From: Toxorhynchites rutilus septentrionalis
Lineage: Eukaryota; Arthropoda; Insecta; Diptera; Culicidae
Reading direction: 5' to 3'
Assembly: GCF_029784135.1 (NCBI RefSeq)
Contig: NC_073746.1
Location: 291,043,089-291,107,088 of the forward strand
DNA: 64,000 bases
Positions 22,892 to 33,723 of this stretch are shown piece by piece. Numbering within the stretch: the stretch's first letter is position 1; each line of letters starts with the position of its first letter. The translations under genes were made by a program, and so were the position numbers. The notes under the pieces were generated by a model. That model did no database searches. It had not been told where the DNA came from and was given only the letters and a program-made list of their open reading frames with translations.

Positions 22892-24603
22892 TAGATTTTT
22901 GTGATTTTTAATAATTTGCTTAAGAATCAGTTTTGAGCTAGCGAAACAATTTTTTGGGCCACTAAGTAATCATACATCTTTTATTATTCGAATGAAGTGA
23001 TTAACATACCGCTTTGTTCAACCGACAAAGAGATATTAACGCTCAAAACTTTGCTCCTCAAACGAAAGGCTTGCGTTTTAGAAATTTTAACCTAACACCC
23101 CCTAACATAGATTCAAATATGATGTGATGCAAAAATACAGAGACACTCTTCATCAGACGGCATGCAATTCGACGTGGTGCCCCCACCGAACAAAATTGCC
23201 CAATATTTTGCGATATCTATCTTTCATTCCTCCTTAGACCCGAGTAAAACCGCTGTGTGTGACATTGGCATTGAGAAAGACTGCTGTCTGATAGTTGAAG
23301 CAAGACGACTTGAATGATGATGATAATGATGTTCATCGGTTAATTAGCGTCTGAACTTGAAAAAGACCGACTTGGAAAAGTAAACTAAACACTCGGCCTT
23401 AAGAAAGATCAAGCATCGCTGCCGTCTGGTCGTTAGATAACTGATGAATTGTGAATACTGTAATTTTAAATAGCGAATGGCTTGTTCATACTCAATGAAT
23501 ATAATATAGCGGAGCTTTGATTGCAATATTTTCTATCCACATTATCCGAAGAACGTATGTTATGCATTTCAAGTGACCGATCTACGCTCACCTGATTAGC
23601 TGTGATATTTAAAAATTGTACGTCGGTCACGGGAACACGATAGGAAAATGTGTTTTCTTTCAATTTTCGTTAAGATCAATCATAATCGAAATGTATAATG
23701 TAGAGAAAAAACTTTAGAGAATTTCCGATTGTATTGGAATTCAAACAATCACATTCTATTTTTTACTATTTTTTTAAAAAAAACTTGACCTGTTTTATAA
23801 TTTGGTACTTTTACTGAAAGACGTATTTAGTATCATGCCAAAAAATAGGTAATGATTTCATATTCATATTTTCGTATCCATATTTTCATTTTTATTCACT
23901 AACGTCAACAAGATCAGCCCTGATGATCGGATTGAATATATTCAATGGATATAATATTTAATCTACTAATACCACTTAACGTGTAATAATGTGTAATGTG
24001 TATATCTCCATTATTCTCATCTTATGTTTGTTAGATGATTTCTTAAGTTTTCATGATTGTTACACATACAAAATGGAAACGGGCCAGGCGGGCCAACCAA
24101 TAGAGCCCGCAGGTTGAGTATGGCTGGTATAGGCAGACTGAGAAGGTAACCTGCACTGTGTATAAGCGATATAGGACATAATCCCCTTTATTGTGCGCCG
24201 CGAGTGACGGGAGACAACAAAGTTCCTCGTTTCATTCTGGAACCTTACTTTTTAACTCCTACTTGATACCCGAGTCAATAACATATGAGGACACGATTTT
24301 AAATCTCATCCAATGAAAAACTATAGTCACGCCATTCGCCTCCGAGACTTAAGCATCTCACGTCATTCGCCGCGCGATTTTGAGCAGTATTTTAAGCACA
24401 CATGAATATTCATACATGCTTGGTCATATCACTCCTGCCTGTAAACAAGTGTTCAAAGCAGTAAAGACGTCGTTACTAAATAGCTCAATGAATTATGAAG
24501 TATCGCAACATGCGCAACGATGTTCAACATGCTGCGATGTACATGCACCTACACAGGGATGTCAATCGCTCCAAAACAACAAAAGCGTTTGCTTACATGC
24601 ATA
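22892..24603. other. Mostly unrecognised; repeat family Y at 24175-24300
   Basis: The segment 24175-24300 (GCGCCGCGAGTGACGGGAGA, later GAGTCAATAACATATGAGGA) is similar to 48475-48600, so it is an interspersed repeat. Nothing else was recognised. Confidence 0.4.
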
Positions 24604-24822
24604 TACAGTCAATCGCAAAATTGAGTGTACGCATGCTATTTGACGATACTTTCCATTGCAAAATATTTTTAATATATTTATTCTTTTGATGCATATTGAT
24701 TACTCATACATTTAACAAGCTATACGTGGAATGGAATTCCGCGAAAAGTTTTTTGGCCAATTATTTAACCCTACAAGATGAAAAAGTTCACTTTGAGGCA
24801 TTGCAAAATTGAGTGTACACTA

Positions 24823-25902
24823 GAGTGCCAATGAAAATGGCCATCTCGAATGTTCAAAGCGAACTTGATTAAAAATGTTGATTCTCACGAAAAACTACCC
24901 TATGCAAAATATCAATCGGACTTCATTTACTAGTGTCGCAATGCGGTAAAAGTTTGAGTTTTTTGAAAACCGAAAAATCACCCAAGGGGGGAAATCGGGG
25001 TTTTCGGAAAAAAATTGTTGATGCCAAATGTCTTCAAATTGCATGAAACGTCGAGATCTACTGTCATCTCAAAAACTTTTTTTTGTCAAAAAATCGACGC
25101 TCTGGAAACTTGTTTTTTCGGAATACGAGGCAAAACGTATGGTTTAGGCTGCCGATGAAAATCTTCATATCGATTTCTATACGGGACTCCCTGCGAAATG
25201 TTAATTTGCACGATAAAATACCCTCTGCAAAATATTAATTCATTCGGACTTCATTTACTATTGTCGCAGATGTAAAAATTCAAGTTTTCTGAAAACCGAA
25301 AAATCACCCAAGTAAAGTAAAGGAAATCGAGGTTTTCAAAAAAGTGTTTTTGATGCCAAATGTCTTAGAATTGCATGAAACGTCGAGATTAACTGTTATC
25401 TCGAAAAAAAATTTTTGTCAAAAATTAACTTTTCGGCACTTTTTTTGTCTGAAAAGTCGATTTTTGACGAAATTTTTTTTTTCGAGATGATAGTAAATCT
25501 CGACGTTTCATACAATTCTAAGACATTTGGCATCAAAAATTTTTTTTGAAAACTCCGATTTCCTTTACTCACCCCTTGGATGATTTATCGGTTTTCAGAA
25601 AACTTAAATTTCCACAAGTCCCAGAGCATCGATTTGTGATAAAAAAAATTTTCGAGCTGACAGTAGATCTCGACGTTTCATGCATTTGAAGACATTTTCA
25701 AATTTTTTTTCGAAAACCCCGGCTTTGGTGATTTTTCGGTTTTGAAAAAACTCAAACTTTGACCACTGTGCGACACTGGTAATTAAAGTCCGATTGAGCT
25801 GATATTTTGCATAGGGTAGTTTTTCGTGGGAATCAACATTTTTAATCAAGTTCGCTTTGAAAATTCGAGGGTCACTTTTTTCCCATACATCCATTGGCAC
25901 CC
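24823..25902. mobile_element. Long-inverted-repeat element family C, copy 1
   Basis: It starts GAGTGCCAATG and ends CATTGGCACCC, flanked by TA (24821-24822, 25903-25904) inside the Tc1-like element. Most of its 1,080 bp folds back on itself around a centre near 25440. CGACGTTTCATGCAATT-type blocks occur twice on each side. It is the same family as 49117-49959. No coding capacity. Confidence 0.8.
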
Positions 25903-26052
25903 TAGTGTACACCTTAAATTTTTCCAAACAAACAAATCTTGTAAGAAAAATCATTGCAAATTAGCGTTCTTTTTTCGTCAAAGTGAAATGTCCCAACCAC
26001 TACTTGGGCAGTGTTGGTTTTTTTATTGATGTTTGAAAACGTTTTTATCAAA

Positions 26053-26590
26053 ATGACAAGTAAAAGAAAAGAAATACATATTGTTACACGTACAATGATG
26101 ACAAGTAAGACTTGTCGAGGAAAGAGATTGCGGGAAATAGCAGCTGCTGTCGGAAGAACCCACTCTACCATAAAAAAAAAATCATATACAAGTGGAAATA
26201 CGAAAGAACCATGGAAAATCTTCCGGGTAGAGGACACAAACGGATCCTGTCTTCTGATAGTGAACGGGTAATTGTGCGAACATTTCGAAAAAACCCTGAA
26301 ACAAACAGTCCTAAATTGACCAACGAAGTAGCCGGCACCATTGGAAGACCCTGTTCGGAGAGTAGCATACTAGAACAATCTGAAAGGTCGTGTTGTCCGT
26401 AAAGAGTATTTCATCTCAAAGGTGAATATGAAAAAACGACTAGAGTTTGCTAAGGCATATGTGAACAGACCTAAGAAGTCCTGGAACAGTGACCAGACGT
26501 CTCACCTCAGTGCTTGCAGGCAGTTCTGGACGCCAAAGGAGACCATATCAAATACTAGAGGATTGATTTTGTTATCTGTTAACATTTCTT
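26053..26590 (+). pseudogene. Tc1-like transposase remnant
   Basis: The first frame reads MTSKRKEIHIVTRT and KTCRGKRLREIAAAVGRTHS, a Tc1-type N-terminal helix-turn-helix. A frameshift in an A run near 26170 moves the text to IIYKWKYERTMENLPGRGHK (the GRGHK/GRGRK hinge), then FRKNPETNSPKLTNEV, and later MKKRLEFAKAYVNRPKKSW just before the first catalytic block. The sequence then jumps to the C-terminus near 26490. The catalytic aspartates and glutamate are gone. Inactive, with degenerate frames. Confidence 0.85.
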
Positions 26591-26816
26591 AACCGATTTC
26601 AATTTTCTTTTTAAGAAAACTTGAACTGTTGTTTGTTTTTCAAACATGAAGTAGAAATGTGACCATTCTATTTTGTTTTCTATCACTAGATGAGAGTAAA
26701 AAGGATCGATTTTACGATGAATATAAGTCGCTATTGATTATTTACTCTTTAACTCTGAAAAACTCAAAGATAACAAATCAACACGGGGTGTACACTCAAT
26801 TTTGCGATTGACTGTA

Positions 26817-28327
26817 TATCCATGATAATGCACCTTATTAGTCTACTATAAATATGCTAAACGTGCAAATACAATGCTTCTTTGTTGCCGTGCCGCTAAA
26901 GATGGATGCATTTATACAATATACACGGTGTTCCGTAGTACCTGTGACTTTCAATCACTTGTTTTGTTCAGATTTTATCAAAAAGCAGTCGTCATTTTAT
27001 TCGCCAACAATAATACGAATAATTCTAAACGTGCACAAAATAAAAGCCCAACTCTATTATCTACGCGAAATTATGGCGAAAAGGTTCAGCTGCTACAATT
27101 TTACCTCGTCGTTCAGCGGTGTAATTAACAGATTTACAAGTCACCTTCCTGGAGGCTTAAGATCTGAATGTGTAGACACAAACAGAAAAAAAAACGTTCC
27201 ATCGAGTGATTTATTATGATTGTTATGCAATTTTGAGCTGTCCGGTGTTGAAAAGATGTGGATTACGCCGACAATAACGGACGATACAAGCACCGGAATG
27301 ACTGCCAGTCATAAATCGTTTTTGGTATAACATATAGTGTAAAATCAATTTTTTTATTGCAACGAGTAAATTACGCGCCAAAACCATTCATATGATTATA
27401 GTATTGTTCCACACCATTCCGATCAGCCCAAATGTGATCCCACCTCGAGAGCTACATATCGTATTCAAACCGTTCATTTCGAAACAAATTTACACAAATT
27501 GCCGTGGCGATGTTTACATCACCGCAAAGAAACCTACTTGCGCAAATTTATGATAACACGAAATTGATAAGATCACATGAACTGCAAATAGTAGCTACTA
27601 CCAAGTGAACACAATGCTCACGAAAAAACTGGGTATTGGAGTGCCTCCAATCGACGTGATGTAGGATTTACTGGTGGATTGCTAATGCAGAACGTGGAGA
27701 GGGAACGAACACACGCGAATTTCACTGCCTCTGAGAAATGGCCGCTTTCGTGGACGCAGGCTGTTTGCATATGTTTTAGATACACACGTGTGCGGAATAT
27801 CAAGCTACTGGTCGGCGTTACAAAGGAAACATTTAGGAAATAGTTACTAGCTTCTCGGGCGCCGCCGCTGAAAGCTATGATCATAGATATAATTAGGGAT
27901 AATAAACGCTGATGATGGTTTATGTGCTCAACGGTAGCGGTCCGCAGTCGTAACAGTTTTTAAAGGTAATATACAAGAGGTTCAACACTTACCTTCTTGC
28001 ATTTGTTGACATCCATCTCTCGCGGATGATCGACGTGTTTTGAATGTAGTATGATTAATAAATCGCTCAAGATGCATTTTTAGCGTAATTGAGGCAATCA
28101 TTTGAAATTTCAAAATAAAATAAATAGGTCATTTGGTAGAAATACGCATTGATGCCGATTTTTCAGAATAATTGGGTACTTAGGAAGAATCGCACGACAG
28201 AAGTAAAAAGGTGTATGAACCCGTTCTTATAGGGCGCTTGCAGTGTGCATATGTATTAGTGATCTGTTGGGCAGGCAAAACAGATCGCTGCATAGGATTT
28301 ATATGGATCGACAAGACTGAGCTTTGT
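26817..28327. other. Unrecognised sequence; one possible start exon
   Basis: No repeat or domain was recognised in open frames such as 26854-27219 (plus) and 27618-27884 (minus). It contains the candidate exon at 27993-28016. Confidence 0.35.
27993..28016 (-). CDS. Possible first coding exon of an unknown gene
   Basis: On the minus strand ATG at 28016 opens MDVNKCKK and runs straight into AAG|GTAAGTG, a near-perfect splice donor, after eight codons. No matching downstream exon could be identified at lower coordinates. Short ATG-to-donor matches arise by chance, so this is only a lead. Confidence 0.2.
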
Positions 28328-28331
28328 TTAA

Positions 28332-29575
28332 CACTCCTATACTCGCGCATTGGTCTGTCAGACCGAGAAAACAATAATTCGTTCATTCCTCAGAAAATAT
28401 CAACACTACGACTTTGCGATTCTCTCTAGCTTCGTTATTCGTCGTTCGTCATCGTTTAGCGTATTGCATGTGTTGGTACGAAGGGGACGTTTGCCACTAT
28501 TTTAACACTTTCGGTCTGACACACCGACGCGAGTATAGAAGTAACTTTTTTGGACAAGTGCCTTTTTTTATATTCTAGAATATTATTGAATGAAATGTAT
28601 TAAATAATGTGAGTGGCGTGGAACATTTATTGAATATAATGCATAAGATCATAACAGGACTATTCTTATTTGATTTCAGTTCCTTTTGTAACTGGATTGA
28701 ACGGATCTATATATTAACTATTCGTCGTTAGATGCATACGTTCAAATACAAAATATAAATGTTTGACTTTCGTATAGTTACTCGCTAAATATAATGGTCA
28801 TACATATACACACTTGTGGAAGAATTGTGAACAGTAAACTATAAACTGATCGGTAGCTTATGGTTATTTTTAACAGTTACAGTTTTGGGGATATTTTTTA
28901 ATAATGGACAATATCGACAAGAAAACAAAAAAAAGAAAAGGAAGTCCCTAGAAATCCTCTTATATCATCTTTTTATGCCCCATCTAAAAAAAGGCATTAA
29001 TTCTTAATTTACCAAGAAAACAGAGACAAAGAATATTAGAAATATGCAAACTTTATATCCCAGAACCTTTATCGTCTGGTAATCATCTAGAAGGTCGTTA
29101 TACATTCTTCTCTTCGATAAAAGACCCGAAAAACACGCAACAACTGCATAAAATGTAAAAAATATGTTTGTTTCGAGCATTCATTTATGCTATGTTCTGA
29201 TTCTTACTCCAATGAAACCACAATCGATTGATACGTTTTTATGTTATTTTATAGCTCTTTATACTTCCTTGAATTATATTCAGTTGCTTACTTTTGATCA
29301 ATAACAGTTAACAATTCGAAATTCGTTATTTGTGTTGGAGTATCAAAAATTACTCCATTTTGAGGAGGCTGAATGAGATGACTATTAAAAATTAATAAAG
29401 ACGAAGAAAACATATTTTTTGGAGTTTTTTCATTCAATAATACCCTCTTCTTCAAATAAATGCCAATAAAGCCTGAAAAATACACAATGGCAACATTACA
29501 GAGAAGTTCAATTTTTGGTCTGTGACATCGTGCGCGAGTATACGTGTTATGATTTTGCACGCGAGTACAGGAGGG
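28332..29575 (+). mobile_element. piggyBac-like element, internally deleted
   Basis: It is flanked by TTAA on both sides (28328-28331, 29576-29579), the piggyBac target. The left end CACTCCTATACTCGCG and the right end CGCGAGTACAGGAGGG are inverted. Subterminal copies of the same CGCGAGTATA motif, one with GGTCTGTCAGACCGAG beside it, lie inside both ends, a usual piggyBac arrangement. At 1,244 bp it keeps only the tail of a transposase. Confidence 0.8.
28900..29260 (+). pseudogene. piggyBac-like transposase C-terminal remnant
   Basis: The frame reads LPRKQRQRILEICK, then YIPEPLSSGNHLEGRYTFFS, then SIKDPKNTQQLHKM, a stop, and KICLFRAF. In intact piggyBac proteins this order (P..L..GxH, then a cysteine-rich C-terminal finger) binds the transposon ends and chromatin. 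Here most of the cysteines and the end of the frame are lost, and nothing of the catalytic domain remains. Confidence 0.55.
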
Positions 29576-29579
29576 TTAA

Positions 29580-30241
29580 ATAACTATTTTAGCGAAATAG
29601 TTATAGAAATTGTGCGTAACACTATATTATTAACATGCGAATATATGTCTCTTTACATAAAAATATTTACTTTTAGCGTCAAAGCCATATACACGGAGAA
29701 AAATAGAAATTTCTGTTATGGCTTGACCCATATCAATGGAAGCAGATTGACTTCTGACACATGAAGAATGTGGGCCTTCAATTATGTTGTATAAGCTACT
29801 GAATATGAAATGAGACTTAGAAGTTTGACTACGGAAGCAGATTGATTGTTTGAAAAGTTTCACAGAAACAATGCAAATTGCACATTGCGATTGTATAGCC
29901 GGATTGTGTGAAGTGTGTCCCATTTAGGCTTCGTGCTTTTTGCTTTAAAATGCTGATCTCGTGAATAAGTAAACTACAATGAATATTCGTGTGCATATAT
30001 TCTTAATCGGTGGGTAATTTCGCCAAAAAGGCAAATGATTATGTTGAAATTAAGAACATATTCAGCCAGAAAGATCAACCAACCCTCAGATATGATTTCC
30101 GGGTACCTGAATGCTCTGCGGAGAAGTGAAATATGATTATAAGAAAATTGATCGGAAATGAAGAAAATCCATCAATTGGCTAATTCATGGAGAATACAAG
30201 GAAGCATTCGAATGTGAGCTCGAGCCTCTGTGTCTTGGATC
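29580..30241. other. Non-coding, nothing recognised
   Basis: Short frames only; no repeat or domain recognised. Confidence 0.35.
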
Positions 30242-30374
30242 TAAAGTCTGCTTCATTTAATATTGGAACACAAACAATTGCGTGTAGTTCAGTCATTTAT
30301 TAACGAATTCATAATTTGTTTTTCATACAAATGTAGCATTTTCTTTACTCTTTCATAAAGAAAAATTTAAAAAA

Positions 30375-30762
30375 TTATTCATTGCTGTTTCGAAGAAATT
30401 CTCGTACTTTTCCCGTAATACGGCACATTAGGCGGCGCACACCCTTTTCGTCCGCCGTTTTGGCGATTTGATTCCACCAGTTCTTCATTTGAGTCATGTT
30501 CCTAACAAGTTTTCCCTTTGCCTTAAGCCTCCGCTTCGTGTTTGCCCAGTATTTCTCTATCGGCCGGAACTGGGGGCAGTTTGGGGGGTTGAGGTCCTTC
30601 GGTATTACGCTGACCCCGTTCGTTGCGTACCATTCCATAACCGTTTTGCTGTAATGACAGCTTGCGAGGTCCGGCCAAAACATTACTGGACGGTCGTGGG
30701 CACGAATAAACGGCAGAATCCGTTTCTGTAGGCACTCTTTTTTGTAGACTTCTGATGTCATT
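30375..30762 (-). pseudogene. DD37E transposase, 3' part after MITE
   Basis: This open frame continues the protein from MTSEVYKKECLQKR to the stop at 30375, 128 codons without interruption. It holds the second aspartate in FWPDLASCHYSKT and the glutamate in FRPIEKYWAN, with 37 residues between them, so the DD37E signature is complete. With the 5' part it totals 336 residues, like the 338 of the copy at 17162-18178. The only visible lesion is the MITE: removing it and one copy of the 8-bp duplication brings the two halves into one frame (TDKT then MTSE). Confidence 0.92.
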
Positions 30763-30770
30763 GTCTTGTC

Positions 30771-31315
30771 GGTTCCCGGAATAAATCGCCACAGAAAACG
30801 ACTGCAACAGAAACCACCGCTTATAAAATGTGTAGTAGGCTATAAATATTGTGGCGCGGTATTGTATTTCAAAACAAGAATTAACCGGGCAAACGTATCG
30901 CCCCAGGCAAACGTAACGCCCCGGGCAGACGTATACCGTCCGACGCTCGCTAGAGCTCGGTCGGACATTGCTAAAGGATCGTATCCTATGTTTCAAACTA
31001 ACCGGGCAATCAGTGGATCCCAGGTTTGCGTGCGAGACACCGCCGCTTCCGACGGCGGGTCGGCGGTGGACTCGGATTGCGTCATCTTGGCGGCATGGGC
31101 CGCCTCGATTCCTTATCCTCGCCAAATGGGGACTTCGTCCCCATTACATTGTCCTCAGAATAAATTTCGAAAAACGAGAACAAGAGAATAAATTTATAAT
31201 AGAAATGTGAGGCACATGATGTTTTTCCCGCGCCAAATATTTCTAGCCTACTACACTTTTTCTAAGCGGTTGTTTCTGTTGCAGTTGTTTACTGTGGCGA
31301 TTTATTCCGGTCACC
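30771..31315. mobile_element. 545-bp MITE with 8-bp target duplication
   Basis: Flanked by GTCTTGTC at 30763-30770 and 31316-31323. Ends GGTTCCCGGAATAAATCGCC and GGCGATTTATTCCGGTCACC are inverted, and the inverted repeat runs about 90 bp to TGGCGCGG. The interior is GC-rich for this window and holds ACCGGGCAA repeats and a TCCCCATT palindrome (GGGGACTTCGTCCCC). An 8-bp duplication suggests the hAT, P or Merlin class. I do not recognise the family. Confidence 0.88.
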
Positions 31316-31938
31316 GTCTTGTCAGTGAGAAAGACTTTGGTTTTCGGTCCACAACTGCATATCCCCTGCCAAATCATGTACTTGCGGGCGAATTTATCCG
31401 CAAACACGAACTTAAATTTTGCAGGTACATCCCCCCGAGCCGTCGCCAAATAAAATTTTTGACCTGGGATTTGCCCAAAGTCCGCCTTCACGTAGGTCTC
31501 ATCGTCCATCAGAATACATCCGTCGATCTTGGTCAGCACTTGGTCGTACAGCTTTCGAGCACGGATTCTGGCCACATTGTTCTGCTTCAGCGTCCGATTT
31601 GGCTGTTTGCTGGCTCGGAATGACCTTATTCCTTCCCGGAGACGAATTCGTCGCACCGTACTGTGAGCGGCCTGGAACTTATTGGCCAAATCGCGGTCTG
31701 AAAGATTGGGATTCCTCTTGACGGCCTTGATGACTTTCCCACGCAGTTTCCGGTCGACAGTTCCACTCCGACGCTTCGAATGCGGCTTCCGAGCCGTCGT
31801 CAATGTTTCCTTGTACTGCTTGATAACACGCCATACGGTATTTCTGGGCATTTTAAGCTGTTTAGCTAGCTTAGATGCCGACAACAATGGATTTTCAAGA
31901 AAACTGTGCACAATTTTATCTCTCCGTTCGGCTTCCAT
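31316..31938 (-). pseudogene. DD37E transposase, 5' part before MITE
   Basis: The ATG at 31938 starts a frame of 208 codons without a stop. Two helix-turn-helix regions are visible (KLAKQLKMPRNTVWRVIKQY; DLANKFQAAHSTVRRI), then the first catalytic block ILMDDETYVKADFGQIPG with D146. The frame reaches VFLTDKT exactly at the edge of the MITE insertion (31316-31323 is the duplicated target). Downstream of this point the frame reads into MITE sequence. The protein would cut and rejoin its own element ends in the nucleus. Confidence 0.92.
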
Positions 31939-32102
31939 GGCGGTTGTTCACAAAATGCTATCGTTTGGTGTTATGACATAAATACATGGTGAAAGGTAAT
32001 GAATTTCCCGACACGTGGGTGAAAAAAGTTTCCAAATCCGTCCACTAGGAGCGCCACAATGAGCAAAAGAATTTGTTCCAATATTAAATGAAGCAGACTT
32101 TA

Positions 32103-32894
32103 GGTCCAAACATGCTGATAATCCTTTCCTGTTATTTTTTCGATTCAAATCTAGTGGGAAAGTCGCTCTATGAACATTTTACTTCTATCTCGTATATTAT
32201 GGTTTTCGTGTTTAAATACTTTTAAAAAATATTTTTTTTTTCTTTTCGCCCAACAATGGTTTGTACATAATAAATCAATTTTCAAATCCAAATCAAAAAC
32301 TGCCTACCGATTTTCTCTGGGGGATTTTCTATGGTGTCATGTTGGGAAATTCAAATGGAATGCTTGGGTCAAATTACATGCTTTGAGCATTCATGTATTG
32401 ACTTTCATCAGATTTCAACAATTTCAAACTCCCTACAAATCTGCTAATATAACAGGAGATCTGTGCTTTACGCCAACTCAAAATTTTGTTGATACCGCGA
32501 TTTTTTCTGAAGACATTTTTCCCCAACTAGCAATAATGCATCATGAATGAACCTTATTGGTTACGATGTTGCCTCTGTGTAAAGCTTAAAAACATGATGC
32601 ATATTTCTTTCTAATTTTCTTTGTTATTGCAAACATTCGTAGACTGTACCTATTTTTGTACAAATTACCAATCGTTTGTCAAACGATTGAAACATTTGTA
32701 GTAAAATTGGTATTTGTAACTTTGACGATTGTCGTTATACGATTTGATTTTTTGTCAGTGAAATCGCGTCTGCTCTCAGCAGAGAAATTTGGAGCGAAGA
32801 AAAGTGGTAACAATGCAGTTGTGTATTTCGATGTCCCCCTTCACTCTTACCAAGTGGCGTGGTCCCATCAGTACAGTTTCCTAGCAATAATAAA
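32103..32894. other. Non-coding, nothing recognised
   Basis: Probably includes the degraded 5' end of the relic that follows. No terminal repeat was identified. Confidence 0.3.
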
Positions 32895-33470
32895 GTTCGG
32901 TATGTACGAGAAGCGTGTGGTCACGTTATTTAAATGCAGGAAAACGGCAAAGCAGATCTACGACCTGTTGAAACCGTTTTCTATCAATGAACGATTCGTG
33001 TTCCGTACACTACAACAGTACAAAGAAACAGCTGATGTGAGCGATAGGCCCAAAAAGAGACGTCCTAGGTCGGTACGGCTGTACAATGTTATGTTGTTCA
33101 TGAACGCGTTCAACGCAATCCTCTTCGGAACAAAAGTGTTCATCAGTCGAAATGAATTGGATAAATTAATTGATGCGTACAACGATGTGTGAATCATTTA
33201 TTGACGCCCAGATTGAAGCGAATATGTTTGGAACGATGCAAAAAACTATTAGAATGGTTAAAAAACGAGACTAGCAACAAACCTACCAGACTTCATCTCC
33301 GCATATGATTGGCCTTTTGCCAATCCATCGGATTATTCACTCTGGGCAAGTTGAAGGAGCGTGTCTGTGGACTTTCTCATTGGAATCACCAAACGTTTAG
33401 GAATTTTATCGAGAAGCTGCAGCGATTGACGATTAGCCTTAGCGTTTTCCACTCTGCGTAAGGAAGGAAT
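32895..33470 (+). pseudogene. IS630/maT-like transposase remnant
   Basis: The text KRVVTLFKCRKTAKQIYDLL, then NERFVFRTLQQYKETADVSD and RPKKRRPRSVR is a complete helix-turn-helix with the GRPRS-type hinge found in IS630-like (maT, DD37D/DD41D) animal transposases. The frame then becomes degenerate. Near 33280-33360 another frame reads NLPDFISAYDWPFANPSDYS, resembling the third catalytic block (W..NSPDLNPLDY). The middle, with the first two aspartates, is missing or unreadable. Old and inactive; ends not found. Confidence 0.6.
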
Positions 33471-33723
33471 GGTCGAATAATTTTGCCAAAAATAGTAATT
33501 CTGGATACTTTTATACCTTCAACAAAAGCTTTGGGTTTTTATCTCATTTTGTTCTCGCAGGTATTGAAATGAATGCTTTCTAATTCAAAATAAAAAGTGA
33601 GTCAAGAAAGTATACCTATATTTCACATTTCATTATGAAAAGTAGTAAGTAAAAAATCATTGCGGCCCGCAGCTATAATGGAAATTCTAATGCGGCCCGC
33701 GCCATGTCTAAACCTGGCCGCCG

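Larger units (their letters stand above)
24606..26814 (+). mobile_element. Tc1-like element interrupted by a long hairpin
   Basis: Inverted ends CAGTCAATCGCAAAATTGAG and CTCAATTTTGCGATTGACTG are perfect over at least 27 bp (to GTGTAC), with TA on both sides. A family C hairpin is inserted at 24823-25902. Removing it leaves about 1.1 kb, short for Tc1-like elements, and the transposase lacks its core, so there is also an internal deletion. A second internal copy of CAAAATTGAGTGTACAC just before the hairpin is a subterminal repeat. Confidence 0.85.
30244..32100 (-). mobile_element. DD37E transposon carrying a MITE
   Basis: Inverted ends AAGTCTGCTTCATTTAATAT and ATATTAAATGAAGCAGACTT continue to GGAACA, with TA at 30242-30243 and 32101-32102. 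Without the 545-bp MITE and its 8-bp duplication the element is 1,304 bp, the same size as the DD37E copy at 17010-18308. Outside the TA the flanks also mirror each other (TTGGATC / GGTCCAA), so the inverted repeat may extend further or the target was palindromic. Confidence 0.88.

Noticed and set aside
31207..31981. Plus-strand open frames across the DD37E transposase
   Set aside because: Antisense shadows of the minus-strand transposase; no domain of their own.
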